Positions 7,743 to 16,973 of a DNA stretch of 64,000 nt are shown here, piece by piece. Below the pieces are notes generated by a model, which had not been told where the DNA came from, searched no databases, and worked only from the letters and a program-made list of their open reading frames with translations. Source of the stretch: Deltaproteobacteria bacterium (GTDB taxonomy: Bacteria > Bdellovibrionota_B > Oligoflexia > Oligoflexales > Bog-1112); contig PLEQ01000059.1 in the NCBI GenBank assembly GCA_003136475.1, positions 5,262 through 69,261 of the forward strand, read 5' to 3'. A program made the translations under genes and the position numbers. Position 1 is the first letter of the stretch, and each line of letters opens with the position of its first letter.

Positions 7743-9614
7743 ATGGATTTTAAGTCCCTAACAGACGATCAAAAAAAGGAAATGGCGGAGTTGTTATTTA
7801 CTCCGCTTGTTTCTTCGTCTGAAATTAAAGACTGGGCCAGGTCTTTCTTGGATCTAGAATTGCCTCTTGAAATTACGGATCCTGGAAGCACCTCTTCTCC
7901 TTTGGATGCTATCTGGCAGGTGTATGAAGCTGCCAAAAATAATTCTGGAGATGTCACGCCCGGATTTATTTTGATGTCGTGTCGAGAAGGCATGAAGACT
8001 GTTTCAGTAGCCATTCTAGAACTTTTGGTGATGCTACATTTTTCATTAACGGTAGCCCATGGTGCAGCTACCGAAACTCAGTCCTCAGTTGCTGTCGGAT
8101 ACATTAACGATTTTATTATGAAAATCGCACCACTGTTAGAGGCTAGTGGTTGGGAAAGTATGACTCAGAATAAGCGCACTATTCAATATAGAACTCCCAG
8201 TGGTAAAAATCCCTTTATTAAGATCGTAATTTGTACGGCTAAGGGAATGAATTCTCTACATGCCAACTTCCTATTCTTAGATGAGCTTGATTTAGCTGAT
8301 CCAGCTGCTATTAAACAGGCCAAAAACATCACTGGGTACTCTAAAGGGTTCCATGGTATTAAGGTCTACCTAAGCACTCGTAAATATTCATTCGGTAACA
8401 TGCAAGAAGCTATAGATAAAGCTGACGAAATGAATTACAAAATTCTTTCGTGGAATATCCTAGATGTTACAGAAGCTTGTCCACCCTCAAGGCATAAACC
8501 GGAACTTCCCACTCAGGACATGTTCGTAGGCAAAAATCTTCCGTTAGTGAAAATTACCGGTGAAGAATTTAATGCGCTATCTGATGCTGAAAAAAAGAAA
8601 TATGACATGGTACCAAATGCATTCGGTGGGTGCATTGGATGCAAGCTCTTACCAGTATGCAGGACTAGACTAGCTCAAAAGCCACAAACAGCCACAGGCG
8701 GTTTCTATAAACCAATCGTTTCTGTAATTCAAAAGTTTGCAGAAAATGATGTTGAGATCGCAGAAGCAGAACTTCTATGTTGGAAGCCAGGTTCTGAGGG
8801 TCTAGTATATCCTAGGTACCTAGACAAGGTTGATATAGGTAACGTAATTTCTATTAAGAAGGCATACGAGACCTTAATTGGAACTACCGCCCCTTCGAAT
8901 ATTACAGTACAGTCTATTTATAGCATCTTAAATCAACTAGATATTCCGGTATCATGTGGCGTTGACTGGGGACATACCCATGATGCAGTTATTTTGGCTA
9001 TGGCTAGACTTCCAAACGATGAAGTTTGGATCCTTGATTGTTTTGCGAGTCCTAAACTAGAAATTCAGGATTTGGTTCCCGTAGCTATCAATTTTAAAGA
9101 AAAATACAATGTAAGAAAATGGTATTGTGATACTTCAGCTCCCGCTTACATTAAGGCCTTTGTTAGAAACGGTATGCCATGTCCAAAATTCACTAAAGAC
9201 GTTCAGGGTGGCATTGGTTCTGTTCGCAGTAAAATAATGACGGCTACCGGTCAAAGACTTTTAAAAGTACTCGAAACCGAAAATACTAAAAAAGTACGTA
9301 CTGCTATAATGAAACATCGCTTTGTTTTAGATGGACAGGGACAGGTTACTGATAAGCCAGATGATGATGCTGGTATTGCCGACATATGCGACTCTCTTAG
9401 ATATCTTGCACAAAATATGTTCCCATTAAGTGGACCACAAAGGCCCAATATTACTGCTATGGATCCTTCTATTGCTGCAAATATACCCCCTGAACAGAAA
9501 CATACTCCAGAACAACATGAATTGATGAAAAAGGAATTGAACAAAGCGTTGGGCGAAACTGCAAATAAATCAGGTGGAACTGGAAAAAGGGGCGGGTTCC
9601 ATTTTAATTTTTGA
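7743..9614 (+). CDS. terL: Terminase large subunit
   Basis: 623 residues. N-terminal ATPase: a Walker A-like MSCREGMKT near residue 80 and Walker B LFLDELD near 178. C-terminal RuvC-like nuclease: GVDWGHTHDAV near 405, WYCDTSAP near 460 and DAGIADICDSLRYL near 545 supply the three acids. A cysteine group (CIGCKLLPVC) between the domains is extra. The protein packages DNA into proheads through the portal encoded just downstream. No small terminase subunit is recognised nearby. Two bases separate it from the chaperonin stop. Confidence 0.92.
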   Translation: MDFKSLTDDQKKEMAELLFTPLVSSSEIKDWARSFLDLELPLEITDPGSTSSPLDAIWQVYEAAKNNSGDVTPGFILMSCREGMKTVSVAILELLVMLHFSLTVAHGAATETQSSVAVGYINDFIMKIAPLLEASGWESMTQNKRTIQYRTPSGKNPFIKIVICTAKGMNSLHANFLFLDELDLADPAAIKQAKNITGYSKGFHGIKVYLSTRKYSFGNMQEAIDKADEMNYKILSWNILDVTEACPPSRHKPELPTQDMFVGKNLPLVKITGEEFNALSDAEKKKYDMVPNAFGGCIGCKLLPVCRTRLAQKPQTATGGFYKPIVSVIQKFAENDVEIAEAELLCWKPGSEGLVYPRYLDKVDIGNVISIKKAYETLIGTTAPSNITVQSIYSILNQLDIPVSCGVDWGHTHDAVILAMARLPNDEVWILDCFASPKLEIQDLVPVAINFKEKYNVRKWYCDTSAPAYIKAFVRNGMPCPKFTKDVQGGIGSVRSKIMTATGQRLLKVLETENTKKVRTAIMKHRFVLDGQGQVTDKPDDDAGIADICDSLRYLAQNMFPLSGPQRPNITAMDPSIAANIPPEQKHTPEQHELMKKELNKALGETANKSGGTGKRGGFHFNF

Positions 9615-9621
9615 ACTTCCG

Positions 9622-9630
9622 CCAATCTTA
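9622..9630 (+). promoter_or_regulatory. CCAATCTTA late-motif site
   Basis: Exact copy, 18 bases before the ATG at 9649, with GAGG between. Confidence 0.5.
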
Positions 9631-9648
9631 TACCTAGAGGTCTATGCC

Positions 9649-10455
9649 ATGCTAACAAGCAATTTTTTATTTTTCCTCAATAGTTACAGCGATTTAGTGC
9701 CAACTACTACGCCGTCTTTGAATAATTTTAAATGGTCGCGCCAGATAAATGGAGTCCCGTTCAATATTGAAAATGATCAACAAATTCAAATACTTCCCTC
9801 AATAACTACTCCAAATATTGTTCCTTACCCATTTTCCACTCCTACAAATTCTGGAACTAATAGCTTAAATAGTACTACCACAATGACGGTGATAGGATCC
9901 ATCACGGGCATAGCTATTGGGAACTTAATCATTGGCGGAGGCATTCCTGTTGGCACTATCGTAGATTCTATTGGTACTTCCCAATATACTTTTACTGTAA
10001 GCTCAGCCAATGCTACTGCTGGAGCCGTATATAGCAATAATGGTCAAAATTTTACAGTTTCTAGTACGATTGCAGCCGGAACGACGTTAGTTTGTACCAG
10101 TGCAGGAGGCAATCCAACTGGTTCTGGTACATTAACCCGTGTTAGCGGAACTGGTGATGCCACCGTTACTTTTTCATCATTTACTGAAGCTACTCCACTA
10201 GTTATGTCACAAGCGGCTACAACTACTGGGACATCAGCTATTAGTTTTTATGCTCCAGCGTCATTCATTTACTTCGAAAGCGATCAGCAAGTTTCCGTGA
10301 TATATAATAATGGATCGTCCATGGTTCTGAATCCTTTTGAGGTTAATGGTTTAACTCAGCCAGCTGTTTATTTCATGGCTGGTCCATGTTACTCCCTGAC
10401 CGTTACAAATATGAGTACTACTACGGCGAATGTATTCCTTGCTTCGATGGGCTAA
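9649..10455 (+). CDS. Putative virion protein, Thr/Ser/Gly-rich
   Basis: 268 residues from ATG 9649, chosen because AGAGG stands eight bases before it; a longer frame from 9574 would overlap terminase and the CCAATCTTA site. The body is beta-rich low-complexity sequence with many Thr, Ser and Gly and ends in a compact beta region (CYSLTVTNMSTTTANVFL). Not recognised. Its place between terminase and portal suggests a head decoration or head-fibre protein. Confidence 0.65.
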   Translation: MLTSNFLFFLNSYSDLVPTTTPSLNNFKWSRQINGVPFNIENDQQIQILPSITTPNIVPYPFSTPTNSGTNSLNSTTTMTVIGSITGIAIGNLIIGGGIPVGTIVDSIGTSQYTFTVSSANATAGAVYSNNGQNFTVSSTIAAGTTLVCTSAGGNPTGSGTLTRVSGTGDATVTFSSFTEATPLVMSQAATTTGTSAISFYAPASFIYFESDQQVSVIYNNGSSMVLNPFEVNGLTQPAVYFMAGPCYSLTVTNMSTTTANVFLASMG

Positions 10456-10458
10456 TAA

Positions 10459-12279
10459 ATGACTAACGACGATAAACCAAAATCAGCCATCAAAAGGGAG
10501 ATGACCTTTAACATCTCTGAAGCTCCTATGCTCGGTACTATTGAAGAACTTAAGAAGAATAGGCCTGACCTATTCCCTCTTCAAAAAGCTCTCAATGACG
10601 CTACTGGTAAGGCGACTGAACGCGCTCCAGCTCTTACTTTCATGGAAAGCCCAAACTATAATGATGCCTATGCTGGCGTTGTTAAGGCTAAACGAAATGA
10701 AATTCCAGACAATGTACTAAAACTAGTAAGAACTCAAGACCATCTAGTTGCTGCGATCTTAAGAACTCGTGGTGGTCAAGTCAGCCAATTTGGTAAGAAA
10801 CGTGCTGATCGTTTTGATAAAGGTATGGAGATCAGCATTAGGCCTGATTTCTTCAAAATTCTAAATACCCAACAATACGAAAAGGTTGTAGAACGCATCA
10901 AACGTCTTGAGACCATCCTACTCAATTGCGGTCACACTGAAGGCTTAGAAAACCAACAGAAAATGACTTTAAGCCAATACCTCAGCATTTCCGTGCAGAA
11001 CGCTTTGACATTCGGCTGGATGGGTACTGAAATCATTTATGATCGTGAAACCGATCCAGATCAAAATGGGAATTTCCCATTCAATCGTTTTAGGCCAATC
11101 GATTCGGGGACCATTTATAAGACGGTTCGCAATGGTGAGCAAGCTGGCGTAAATACTCGTATCTTAGCCATTAAAGAACTTGAACGTATCACTGGCGATA
11201 AGATCAAGATCGATTACGATAAGCTTCGTGAAGATAAATATGCATGGTGTCAACAAGTAGAAGGTATTGCTAAGCAATATTTTACCCATTACGAACTTTT
11301 GATGCATGATTTCTTCCCTACTACTGACGTAGAAAAGAATGGATATCCCCTTTCTCCAATTGAAACGGCAATTTCATCCATCACGACCCACATTTCAATT
11401 GATACCTGGAAACGTCTATATTTCCAGAATGGCCGCGCGACTCGTGGTGCTCTAGTCATTAAATCTGATGATGTTGACTCTCCGACTCTAGAAAAATTTA
11501 GACAGGAATTTCAGGCTTCTATCAATGGTGTTCAAAATTCATTCAGAACTCCTCTCATGGGCATTTCGCCCACGGAAAGTATTGATTGGCTATCATTCGC
11601 TAATGATAAAGCCGATGATTCCTTCGAATTCATTTACGATCAAATCGCTCGTAATATTTTGGCTACATTCCAAATGTCGCCAGATGAACTTCCAGGATAT
11701 GGTCATTTAAGTAAAGGTAGTAATAGCCAGACTCTGAGCGAATCTAATAATGAATTCAAACTTGAAGCGGCTCGTGATTCCGGATTGGTTCCATTATTAC
11801 AACATTTTGAGACTTTTTTCAATCAACGACTAATTCCAATCATCGATCCAATCCTATCTAAGATCGTGGTCCTAAAATTTGCGGGATTAGATGCCGAAAG
11901 CAAAGAACAAGAAGCTACCCGTCTACAGCAGGAAATGCCTACCAGCCTAAATTACGATCAAGTTTTACATCAGGTAGACAAAGATCCAATCGGTATTGGC
12001 ATGGGTGGTGAATTTCCGTTCAATGAGAGAATTCAATTACTTATAGATAAGTATCTAGATGTAGGACAAGCTAAAGGAAGATTCTATAATAGTCCTGCAG
12101 CATTCGTAGACCCTATGCTCAGGTTTAAACGAGATCCTTTTAGCTTGCAACAATTGCAGCTTATGGCTCAAGTCGCTCCAAATGCAGTAGCTGCCATGTT
12201 TGCTCCTAGACCTATGGCTATGGATATGCTACATATGGAACTTGAAGATATGTTATGTGAAGATGAGGACGAAGAATAA
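10459..12279 (+). CDS. Portal protein
   Basis: 606 residues. Size, position after terminase and before a MuF protein, and the pattern of a portal wing and stem (helical LKLVRTQDHLVAAILRTRGG, later ALTFGWMGTEIIYD, and a glycine-bearing GYGHLSKGSNSQTLSESNN) fit phage portal families. The C-terminal tail is Met-rich and acidic (ELEDMLCEDEDEE). It forms the ring at the head vertex through which DNA passes. The stop overlaps the next start (TAATG). Confidence 0.85.
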   Translation: MTNDDKPKSAIKREMTFNISEAPMLGTIEELKKNRPDLFPLQKALNDATGKATERAPALTFMESPNYNDAYAGVVKAKRNEIPDNVLKLVRTQDHLVAAILRTRGGQVSQFGKKRADRFDKGMEISIRPDFFKILNTQQYEKVVERIKRLETILLNCGHTEGLENQQKMTLSQYLSISVQNALTFGWMGTEIIYDRETDPDQNGNFPFNRFRPIDSGTIYKTVRNGEQAGVNTRILAIKELERITGDKIKIDYDKLREDKYAWCQQVEGIAKQYFTHYELLMHDFFPTTDVEKNGYPLSPIETAISSITTHISIDTWKRLYFQNGRATRGALVIKSDDVDSPTLEKFRQEFQASINGVQNSFRTPLMGISPTESIDWLSFANDKADDSFEFIYDQIARNILATFQMSPDELPGYGHLSKGSNSQTLSESNNEFKLEAARDSGLVPLLQHFETFFNQRLIPIIDPILSKIVVLKFAGLDAESKEQEATRLQQEMPTSLNYDQVLHQVDKDPIGIGMGGEFPFNERIQLLIDKYLDVGQAKGRFYNSPAAFVDPMLRFKRDPFSLQQLQLMAQVAPNAVAAMFAPRPMAMDMLHMELEDMLCEDEDEE

Positions 12280-12854
12280 TGCGTAATCAAGACTGGAAAT
12301 TAAAATATCAAGATTTGAAGCTCAAATTTCACGATGCTGTAGATGTTGCCTTTCGCCTAGGATATGAAGCAGGAGCACAGGGCGCTCAACTACAACAGGT
12401 ACAGCAAGATCAAGCCGCTGCGGAACAACAAGCCGCTATGGGCCAAGATGGGCAACTATCCGGAGATTCCGGACAGTTCGGACAAGATGGTTCAGAACTC
12501 GACCAGCATATTGGTACACTAGAAGGTATGCTTGGACAGGCTAAACCAGGATCTATTGAACAAGAAGGTCTTAAGAAATCTTTGAATGAAATTAAGGCTA
12601 TCAAATCGAATATGAAACAAAAATATGAGCTTCGAAAGTCAGAAGAAGCTATTAAAGCTATCGGTAAATCTGTAAAGCCTCCCTTTACATTAAGCAAGAC
12701 AGCTACTAATAACCTCAGTGATCATGGTAAAAAAGCTCTCAATGATCAGGAAAAGATTGTTGACGATTTGATGAAGAGCTTTGAAGAAGAAGAAAAGAAA
12801 GCTACTGAATCTATTACCAAGACTTTGGATTTTGAACAGATCCTCAAAGGTTAA
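12279..12854 (+). CDS. Putative internal head or scaffold-like coiled-coil protein
   Basis: 191 residues, very rich in Gln, Glu and Lys, with an N-terminal Gln/Ala run (QLQQVQQDQAAAEQQAA) and long C-terminal helices. No family recognised. It is translationally coupled to the portal gene and precedes the MuF gene, so a role in prohead assembly is likely. Confidence 0.6.
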   Translation: MRNQDWKLKYQDLKLKFHDAVDVAFRLGYEAGAQGAQLQQVQQDQAAAEQQAAMGQDGQLSGDSGQFGQDGSELDQHIGTLEGMLGQAKPGSIEQEGLKKSLNEIKAIKSNMKQKYELRKSEEAIKAIGKSVKPPFTLSKTATNNLSDHGKKALNDQEKIVDDLMKSFEEEEKKATESITKTLDFEQILKG

Positions 12855-12857
12855 TAT

Positions 12858-13619
12858 ATGTATGGCGTGTCCTCTAGCGGCAAAGAGGCTATTGAGATCG
12901 CCGTACATAGAATGTTTGATGCCTTAGCCTATAAACTTTTAGGCAATATACCTAAGCTGCGCAATAAATCACCCTTTTTTGGCTCGTCTCCAGAAATGAG
13001 CTTGGCACATATCTTTATACAGGCATTGGGAGGTAAAGAGCCCAATCATATCCAGAGAGATGTACTGAAAAGTATTTTAAATTCATCTTATGGATACATA
13101 GAAAGTCTCAAAAATAAGACTGGATCTAATATTGCAGAGGCTGTAGATGCTTTGGTCAAAGAAGCTAAGCTTCAAAATGGTCGTGTAAGCTCCGCACAAA
13201 TCACGGAAGTTATTTCCACAGAAATGGATAAGGCTCAATCCCATCTTAAGACGATTGCTGAAGCCGAAACCACTAAGACTCGAAATATAGGTCACATGAC
13301 CGATATCATAGGTCAGGCGCAAATTCAAGGCATTGATGATCCTACAGTATTTTTTATAGTAGTACGAGACGGTCTACTATGTAATGAATGTAAGCGCTTA
13401 CATATGCTAAGTGATGGCATTACGCCAAAAGTTTATAGGCTTTCAGAGCTTTCTATGGGATGGCATAAAAGAGGAGAAGATCGTCCTTCTGCTTGCGGAG
13501 AACATCCAAATTGTAGATGTAGTCTAAGTCATCTACCTAAAGGGTGGGGTTTTAAAGGCGGATTTGTATCCTTTATTTCTCTGGACTGGGATGAATATCG
13601 TTCTCAGCGAGAAGATTAA
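12858..13619 (+). CDS. MuF/SPP1 gp7-like head morphogenesis protein
   Basis: 253 residues. The C-terminal domain carries the MuF signature: VRDGLLCNECKRLH, then SACGEHPNCRCSLSHLP, with conserved Cys and His that probably bind zinc. The N-terminal half is helical. Proteins of this family are minor head components acting between portal and capsid, and the place after the portal is the usual one. Its last bases overlap the convergent HTH gene. Confidence 0.8.
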   Translation: MYGVSSSGKEAIEIAVHRMFDALAYKLLGNIPKLRNKSPFFGSSPEMSLAHIFIQALGGKEPNHIQRDVLKSILNSSYGYIESLKNKTGSNIAEAVDALVKEAKLQNGRVSSAQITEVISTEMDKAQSHLKTIAEAETTKTRNIGHMTDIIGQAQIQGIDDPTVFFIVVRDGLLCNECKRLHMLSDGITPKVYRLSELSMGWHKRGEDRPSACGEHPNCRCSLSHLPKGWGFKGGFVSFISLDWDEYRSQRED

Positions 13620-13813
13620 TAAGAAATATTGTTTTCGACAAGAAAGTCAATAAACTCTAAAATCTTTTTCTTCAGATTTGACATTGGACGTGCAATCCCA
13701 CGAGTCCATCTTTCAACTGTTGATTCTGCCACTTTGAACTCTTGAGCTATTTTTGATTTAAACCCGAAACAAATAGTAACCGATATCTTATTTTGAAAAT
13801 CTTTATCTTCCAT
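13616..13813 (-). CDS. Small helix-turn-helix protein
   Basis: 65 residues. The stretch KSKIAQEFKVAESTVERWTRGIARP is a typical HTH (second helix AESTVERWTRG), likely a DNA-binding regulator. It starts within the end of thyX (11-base overlap) and so is in that operon. The target is unknown. Confidence 0.7.
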   Translation of the reverse strand: MEDKDFQNKISVTICFGFKSKIAQEFKVAESTVERWTRGIARPMSNLKKKILEFIDFLVENNISY

Positions 13814-14642
13814 AATTAGTTATGTTTTCATTCGTAAGAGTTTTCCGATACTGGATCCAACCATGAAAATTGCCAGAACGAGCAGTGGCATCCCCAATAG
13901 CCATAGCTTGGTGTTCGGCTGGACTGGCATGTATAGGATTGCCAGCAAGTAACCGATCGTATAGTTGTAGATCTTGTTCAGGAGTGCTTTTAGTTCCATC
14001 ATGATTAAGATAGGATGCCCTAGCACATCTGGCAACAGACCGCTTAATAAAAAAATCCATAGGTTCGAACGGATTTTCAATACCATCCATTTCAGTAATG
14101 AATGGAAGATGCCATTGGCCCGATTCTAGTTTTGTAGGGTTAGTAGAATAATAAGCGTCATACATTTTTGCAGCTAAAGCATGGATTTCAGGTTGGGCAT
14201 CTCCATGAATACGGAGTCCAAAAAAATTGTCCCAATCAGTCGAAGTTACAATAACTTTTGTCCACGAATACGGTTCTAGAATTCTATTGGCATATTGTTT
14301 TGCTATACCTAAGGCTACCATTATTTCCGCCTGTTTGACAGCAGCATCTCTGGCTTTTAACCAAACAGCCTCTGCCTTTTGTTGGTCTTCTGCACTTAAA
14401 GCTTCGCCACCTTGCATGCCCTTAGAATTTTTGTTAAAGGAGATTGGAATAAATGGAGTATTTTTGACCATTTCTATATGTTTAGAAACGGGTATCGCCC
14501 TACTTGAAGAAGCATTCCTAGAAAATACTCTGTGAGTGTTGAATTCTGGTAAAATGAATCTAGGAAAAGTTACTACGAATGTAGTTAAGCGTATACCAGA
14601 AGGCGCCAAAGAATCGCAGATAATCTCAGCCTTTGTTTGCAT
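13803..14642 (-). CDS. thyX: Flavin-dependent thymidylate synthase
   Basis: 279 residues. ThyX makes dTMP from dUMP with methylene-tetrahydrofolate and FAD. The signature is present as THRVFSRNASSSR, against the usual RHRxxSxNxxSxR, so the first Arg is Thr here. Further marks are ILEPYSWTKVIVTSTDWDNFFGLR and the AQPEIHALA helix that holds dUMP and flavin. It secures dTTP for phage replication. The reading frame overlaps the HNH gene upstream by 17 bases. Confidence 0.88.
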   Translation of the reverse strand: MQTKAEIICDSLAPSGIRLTTFVVTFPRFILPEFNTHRVFSRNASSSRAIPVSKHIEMVKNTPFIPISFNKNSKGMQGGEALSAEDQQKAEAVWLKARDAAVKQAEIMVALGIAKQYANRILEPYSWTKVIVTSTDWDNFFGLRIHGDAQPEIHALAAKMYDAYYSTNPTKLESGQWHLPFITEMDGIENPFEPMDFFIKRSVARCARASYLNHDGTKSTPEQDLQLYDRLLAGNPIHASPAEHQAMAIGDATARSGNFHGWIQYRKTLTNENITNYGR

Positions 14643-15258
14643 TTAATTTCTCCCTAAATTTTAATTCTGTCATATCTCTTTTTGATGAATTACACTTAAC
14701 ACAAGCCATAACTAGGTTAGAACTAGAATGGAGACCTCCTTTATTTAAGGAAATTCTATGATCAGCGGTTCTTTTCTCAAAAGAGGTTATCAGATTGCAG
14801 TAATAACATACTGATGTAGAATAAAGAGATTCTAAAAAACTATCAGTTACTGTTTTATCAGAGACAGTTTTTATGATTCTTTTTCTATCTCTCTGATTTA
14901 TGCGATGAGATGTTCTCCATCTTAGTCGATTTTTGTCCCTATATTTTTGAGTTGCCTTTTTAGCCTTTTCCGGATCGTTGTACTTAGTACTGATACACGA
15001 CCTACAATATGTTGCTAATCCCCCTAAACCTCTTTTACACGGAGTAAATCCCCCAAAATCTTTAAAAATCTTACATTCCATACAAAGTTTGTTATTGTCA
15101 ACAATCTTGGATAGATCTCTAGGCTTAATGCCTATCGTAGCCCTTCTATTCTTTTCCGATAATGTCTTGCACGCCCTGCATTGTCCAGAGGGACGACCTT
15201 TTCGGAATTGATAGTCTGTGTCTGGCTTATTTTTATTACATTTAGAGCATGATCTCAT
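14626..15258 (-). CDS. HNH homing endonuclease
   Basis: 210 residues. Two N-terminal four-cysteine motifs (CSKCNKNK...CRACK and CMECKIFK...CRSC), a basic linker, then an HNH nuclease: CYYC, TADHRISLNKGGLHSSSNLVMACVKCN. It sits between thyX and a small-gene operon, and its end overlaps the thyX start, as if placed exactly at a gene junction. An ATAATCTTA motif stands five bases before the ATG. Confidence 0.85.
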   Translation of the reverse strand: MRSCSKCNKNKPDTDYQFRKGRPSGQCRACKTLSEKNRRATIGIKPRDLSKIVDNNKLCMECKIFKDFGGFTPCKRGLGGLATYCRSCISTKYNDPEKAKKATQKYRDKNRLRWRTSHRINQRDRKRIIKTVSDKTVTDSFLESLYSTSVCYYCNLITSFEKRTADHRISLNKGGLHSSSNLVMACVKCNSSKRDMTELKFREKLNANKG

Positions 15259-15263
15259 ATACT

Positions 15264-15272
15264 TAAGATTAT
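15264..15272 (-). promoter_or_regulatory. Late-motif variant ATAATCTTA
   Basis: Minus-strand copy, five bases before the HNH start at 15258, the same variant and distance as at 5191-5199. Confidence 0.45.
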
Positions 15273-15292
15273 TATGGTGGTTTTAGCTTCAA

Positions 15293-15598
15293 TCATTTTT
15301 TTGCCACCCTAATGAAAGGGGGAACGTTCATCCTAATCTCCGGATCTGGATTGTTTCGAATTTGTTCCCAATGAGATTTACATAGATATAGGTTATCTTC
15401 TTCAATTAAACGACGTACTGGTACTTTGAGTTGTTTTTCATATCCCACTTTATTTTTTGATGCACAGTCATCACAAACTCCAATTTCAGTTTCAGGTCCT
15501 ACCCAATAGTATTCTCCGAACAATTTTCGTTTAAAATTAAATAAATGATATTGAAATTCTCGTACTGGATGAAAACCTTTAAAATTCTTAAGTCTCAT
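15293..15598 (-). CDS. Hypothetical protein with CxxC
   Basis: 101 residues from ATG 15598, preceded by AGGTGG; a longer frame would run deep into the upstream gene. It has CDDC near residue 43 and CKSH near residue 76, a possible zinc site. Not recognised. Its start overlaps the end of the upstream gene by 11 bases. Confidence 0.6.
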   Translation of the reverse strand: MRLKNFKGFHPVREFQYHLFNFKRKLFGEYYWVGPETEIGVCDDCASKNKVGYEKQLKVPVRRLIEEDNLYLCKSHWEQIRNNPDPEIRMNVPPFIRVAKK

Positions 15599-15782
15599 TT
15601 TTGCCACCTTTAATGAGTTTGAATGATACACCATGTTCTACTTCAAGTTTCTGACCCTGTATATTTGGAGTATTGTTGTAACTAATTTCGTTCATGTTAT
15701 CTGCTACTTCCTGCAAACTTTGTTGAATAGTTTTACGAGGACCCCAAAGCCAAATAAATAGGTTTTTGATTTTATTCCACAT
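15588..15782 (-). CDS. Small hypothetical protein
   Basis: 64 residues, with an aromatic N-terminus (MWNKIKNLFIWLWG) that may touch the membrane, then a polar tail. Not recognised. Stop and start overlap with both neighbours. Confidence 0.5.
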   Translation of the reverse strand: MWNKIKNLFIWLWGPRKTIQQSLQEVADNMNEISYNNTPNIQGQKLEVEHGVSFKLIKGGKNET

Positions 15783-16006
15783 TATTTTTTACCATAAGTT
15801 CCGCGCCTGTCAATAATAAAATCAAAATGATGAGCCTTCCATTTACGAAGGTAAATCCAAAGACGCCAACCAGAAGATGGCCGTTTTATATCTATTTTAC
15901 AGATAAGAAAACCAAATAATTTCCACCATGGCCAAACTTGAGGTCCATGACTACATCCGTTTGGTTTATGAGATCTCCATCTACAAGTATCAAAAACAAT
16001 CCTCAC
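15782..16006 (-). CDS. Small Trp-rich hypothetical protein
   Basis: 74 residues with GTG start, which overlaps the TGA stop of the upstream gene. Rich in Trp, Arg and Lys (WPWWKLFGF, GWRLWIYLRKWK). Not recognised; membrane contact is possible. Confidence 0.45.
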   Translation of the reverse strand: MRIVFDTCRWRSHKPNGCSHGPQVWPWWKLFGFLICKIDIKRPSSGWRLWIYLRKWKAHHFDFIIDRRGTYGKK

Positions 16007-16335
16007 TTTTCTTTAGCCTCTCTCCTAGCTTCTTTACTAGGCTTGCCGATACGGTCCCAAACTGGTTGCATCTCTTTTTCCCAAAGAGAGTAACTATCTA
16101 TACCCGAATCAACGCGTTCTTTGGCTGCAATAGCTAATGGATCTTTAAGGTCATATCCGACCATCTTCATAATTTTAGCGCCTGCCTCTTCGGCCATCTT
16201 ATTATAATATTTTTCCATCCAATCGTATTCTGAATCTCCTAAAATAGGGTCATGCAGAATTTCGTATCTATACCGATGTTCTAAAAGACGATTATAGACT
16301 TTATCTAGATATTCTAGACGTTCTTCAGGGGTCAC
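16003..16335 (-). CDS. Small protein resembling the Ia domain of NAD-dependent DNA ligase
   Basis: 110 residues with GTG start inside the end of the upstream gene. The segment YRYEILHDPILGDSEYDWMEKYY resembles the Ia (NMN-binding) domain of bacterial LigA, which reads YxxxxxPxxxDxEYDxL. No adenylation, OB or BRCT domain follows, so it is not a ligase. A free Ia-like domain might bind nicotinamide nucleotides. The likeness is by eye only. Confidence 0.55.
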   Translation of the reverse strand: MTPEERLEYLDKVYNRLLEHRYRYEILHDPILGDSEYDWMEKYYNKMAEEAGAKIMKMVGYDLKDPLAIAAKERVDSGIDSYSLWEKEMQPVWDRIGKPSKEARREAKEK

Positions 16336-16603
16336 TTTTTTTAGACCTCTTTTTCATGTCTTCCCACATGGCTTGGAAAATATCGTTATTAATATCCGCA
16401 ACATCTGTTTGGACTACTCCATCACAAAATCCAAGTGATTGGCCTTTCTGCAAGGATTCAATAAGTATATAGGCCTTCCCAGCGTTTTCTGCCACCCATT
16501 GATTACATCCATGATCACAAGCACAAATAAGACAGCCATGATAAAATTCTAGCCAAGTCTTAAGATCGGGTTGTTTTTTTGAATCTTCCCAATAATTACT
16601 CAT
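16325..16603 (-). CDS. Hypothetical protein
   Basis: 92 residues from ATG 16603, chosen for the GGGGAG six bases upstream. Several cysteines (CLICACDHGC) near residue 25 may bind metal. Not recognised. TATGA overlap with the upstream stop. Confidence 0.55.
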   Translation of the reverse strand: MSNYWEDSKKQPDLKTWLEFYHGCLICACDHGCNQWVAENAGKAYILIESLQKGQSLGFCDGVVQTDVADINNDIFQAMWEDMKKRSKKSDP

Positions 16604-16926
16604 ACGTCTCCCCATCGTTTGTGTTTAGGACAGAATCTCATATGATCCCAAGGAAAGCTAGAAAATTTTGCACCACAATCACAGGCACTATGGTCTTCTT
16701 TAAACATATCCGTCCAGATTGGGCAATAAACATTGAAATTCGGATCATATGATTGTAGTTCAGAAAACTGTAAGATCATATCTACTTTACCAGTAGGGTC
16801 TGCATCATAAGTAACCCATTCGTAGTTACGACCTAAAAACTTAATAATATTGGGGAAGTCATTAATAGATTTACTCCAAGTTACTTCCTTGGTATCCAAA
16901 CTTCCAAATTCTATACGTAATCGCAT
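16600..16926 (-). CDS. Hypothetical protein with cysteine cluster
   Basis: 108 residues, first gene of a five-gene overlapping minus-strand run. The C-terminal half has CPIW, CDCG and CPKH, a possible zinc site. The start lies near the divergent M15 peptidase gene. Not recognised. Confidence 0.55.
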   Translation of the reverse strand: MRLRIEFGSLDTKEVTWSKSINDFPNIIKFLGRNYEWVTYDADPTGKVDMILQFSELQSYDPNFNVYCPIWTDMFKEDHSACDCGAKFSSFPWDHMRFCPKHKRWGDV

Positions 16927-16932
16927 ATAGTT

Positions 16933-16941
16933 ACAATCTTA
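16933..16941 (+). promoter_or_regulatory. CAATCTTA late-motif site
   Basis: ACAATCTTA, 32 bases before the endolysin-type peptidase ATG, within the divergent gap. Confidence 0.4.
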
Positions 16942-16973
16942 CAGTATATTTATACAAAAGTAAAGGATTTTTT

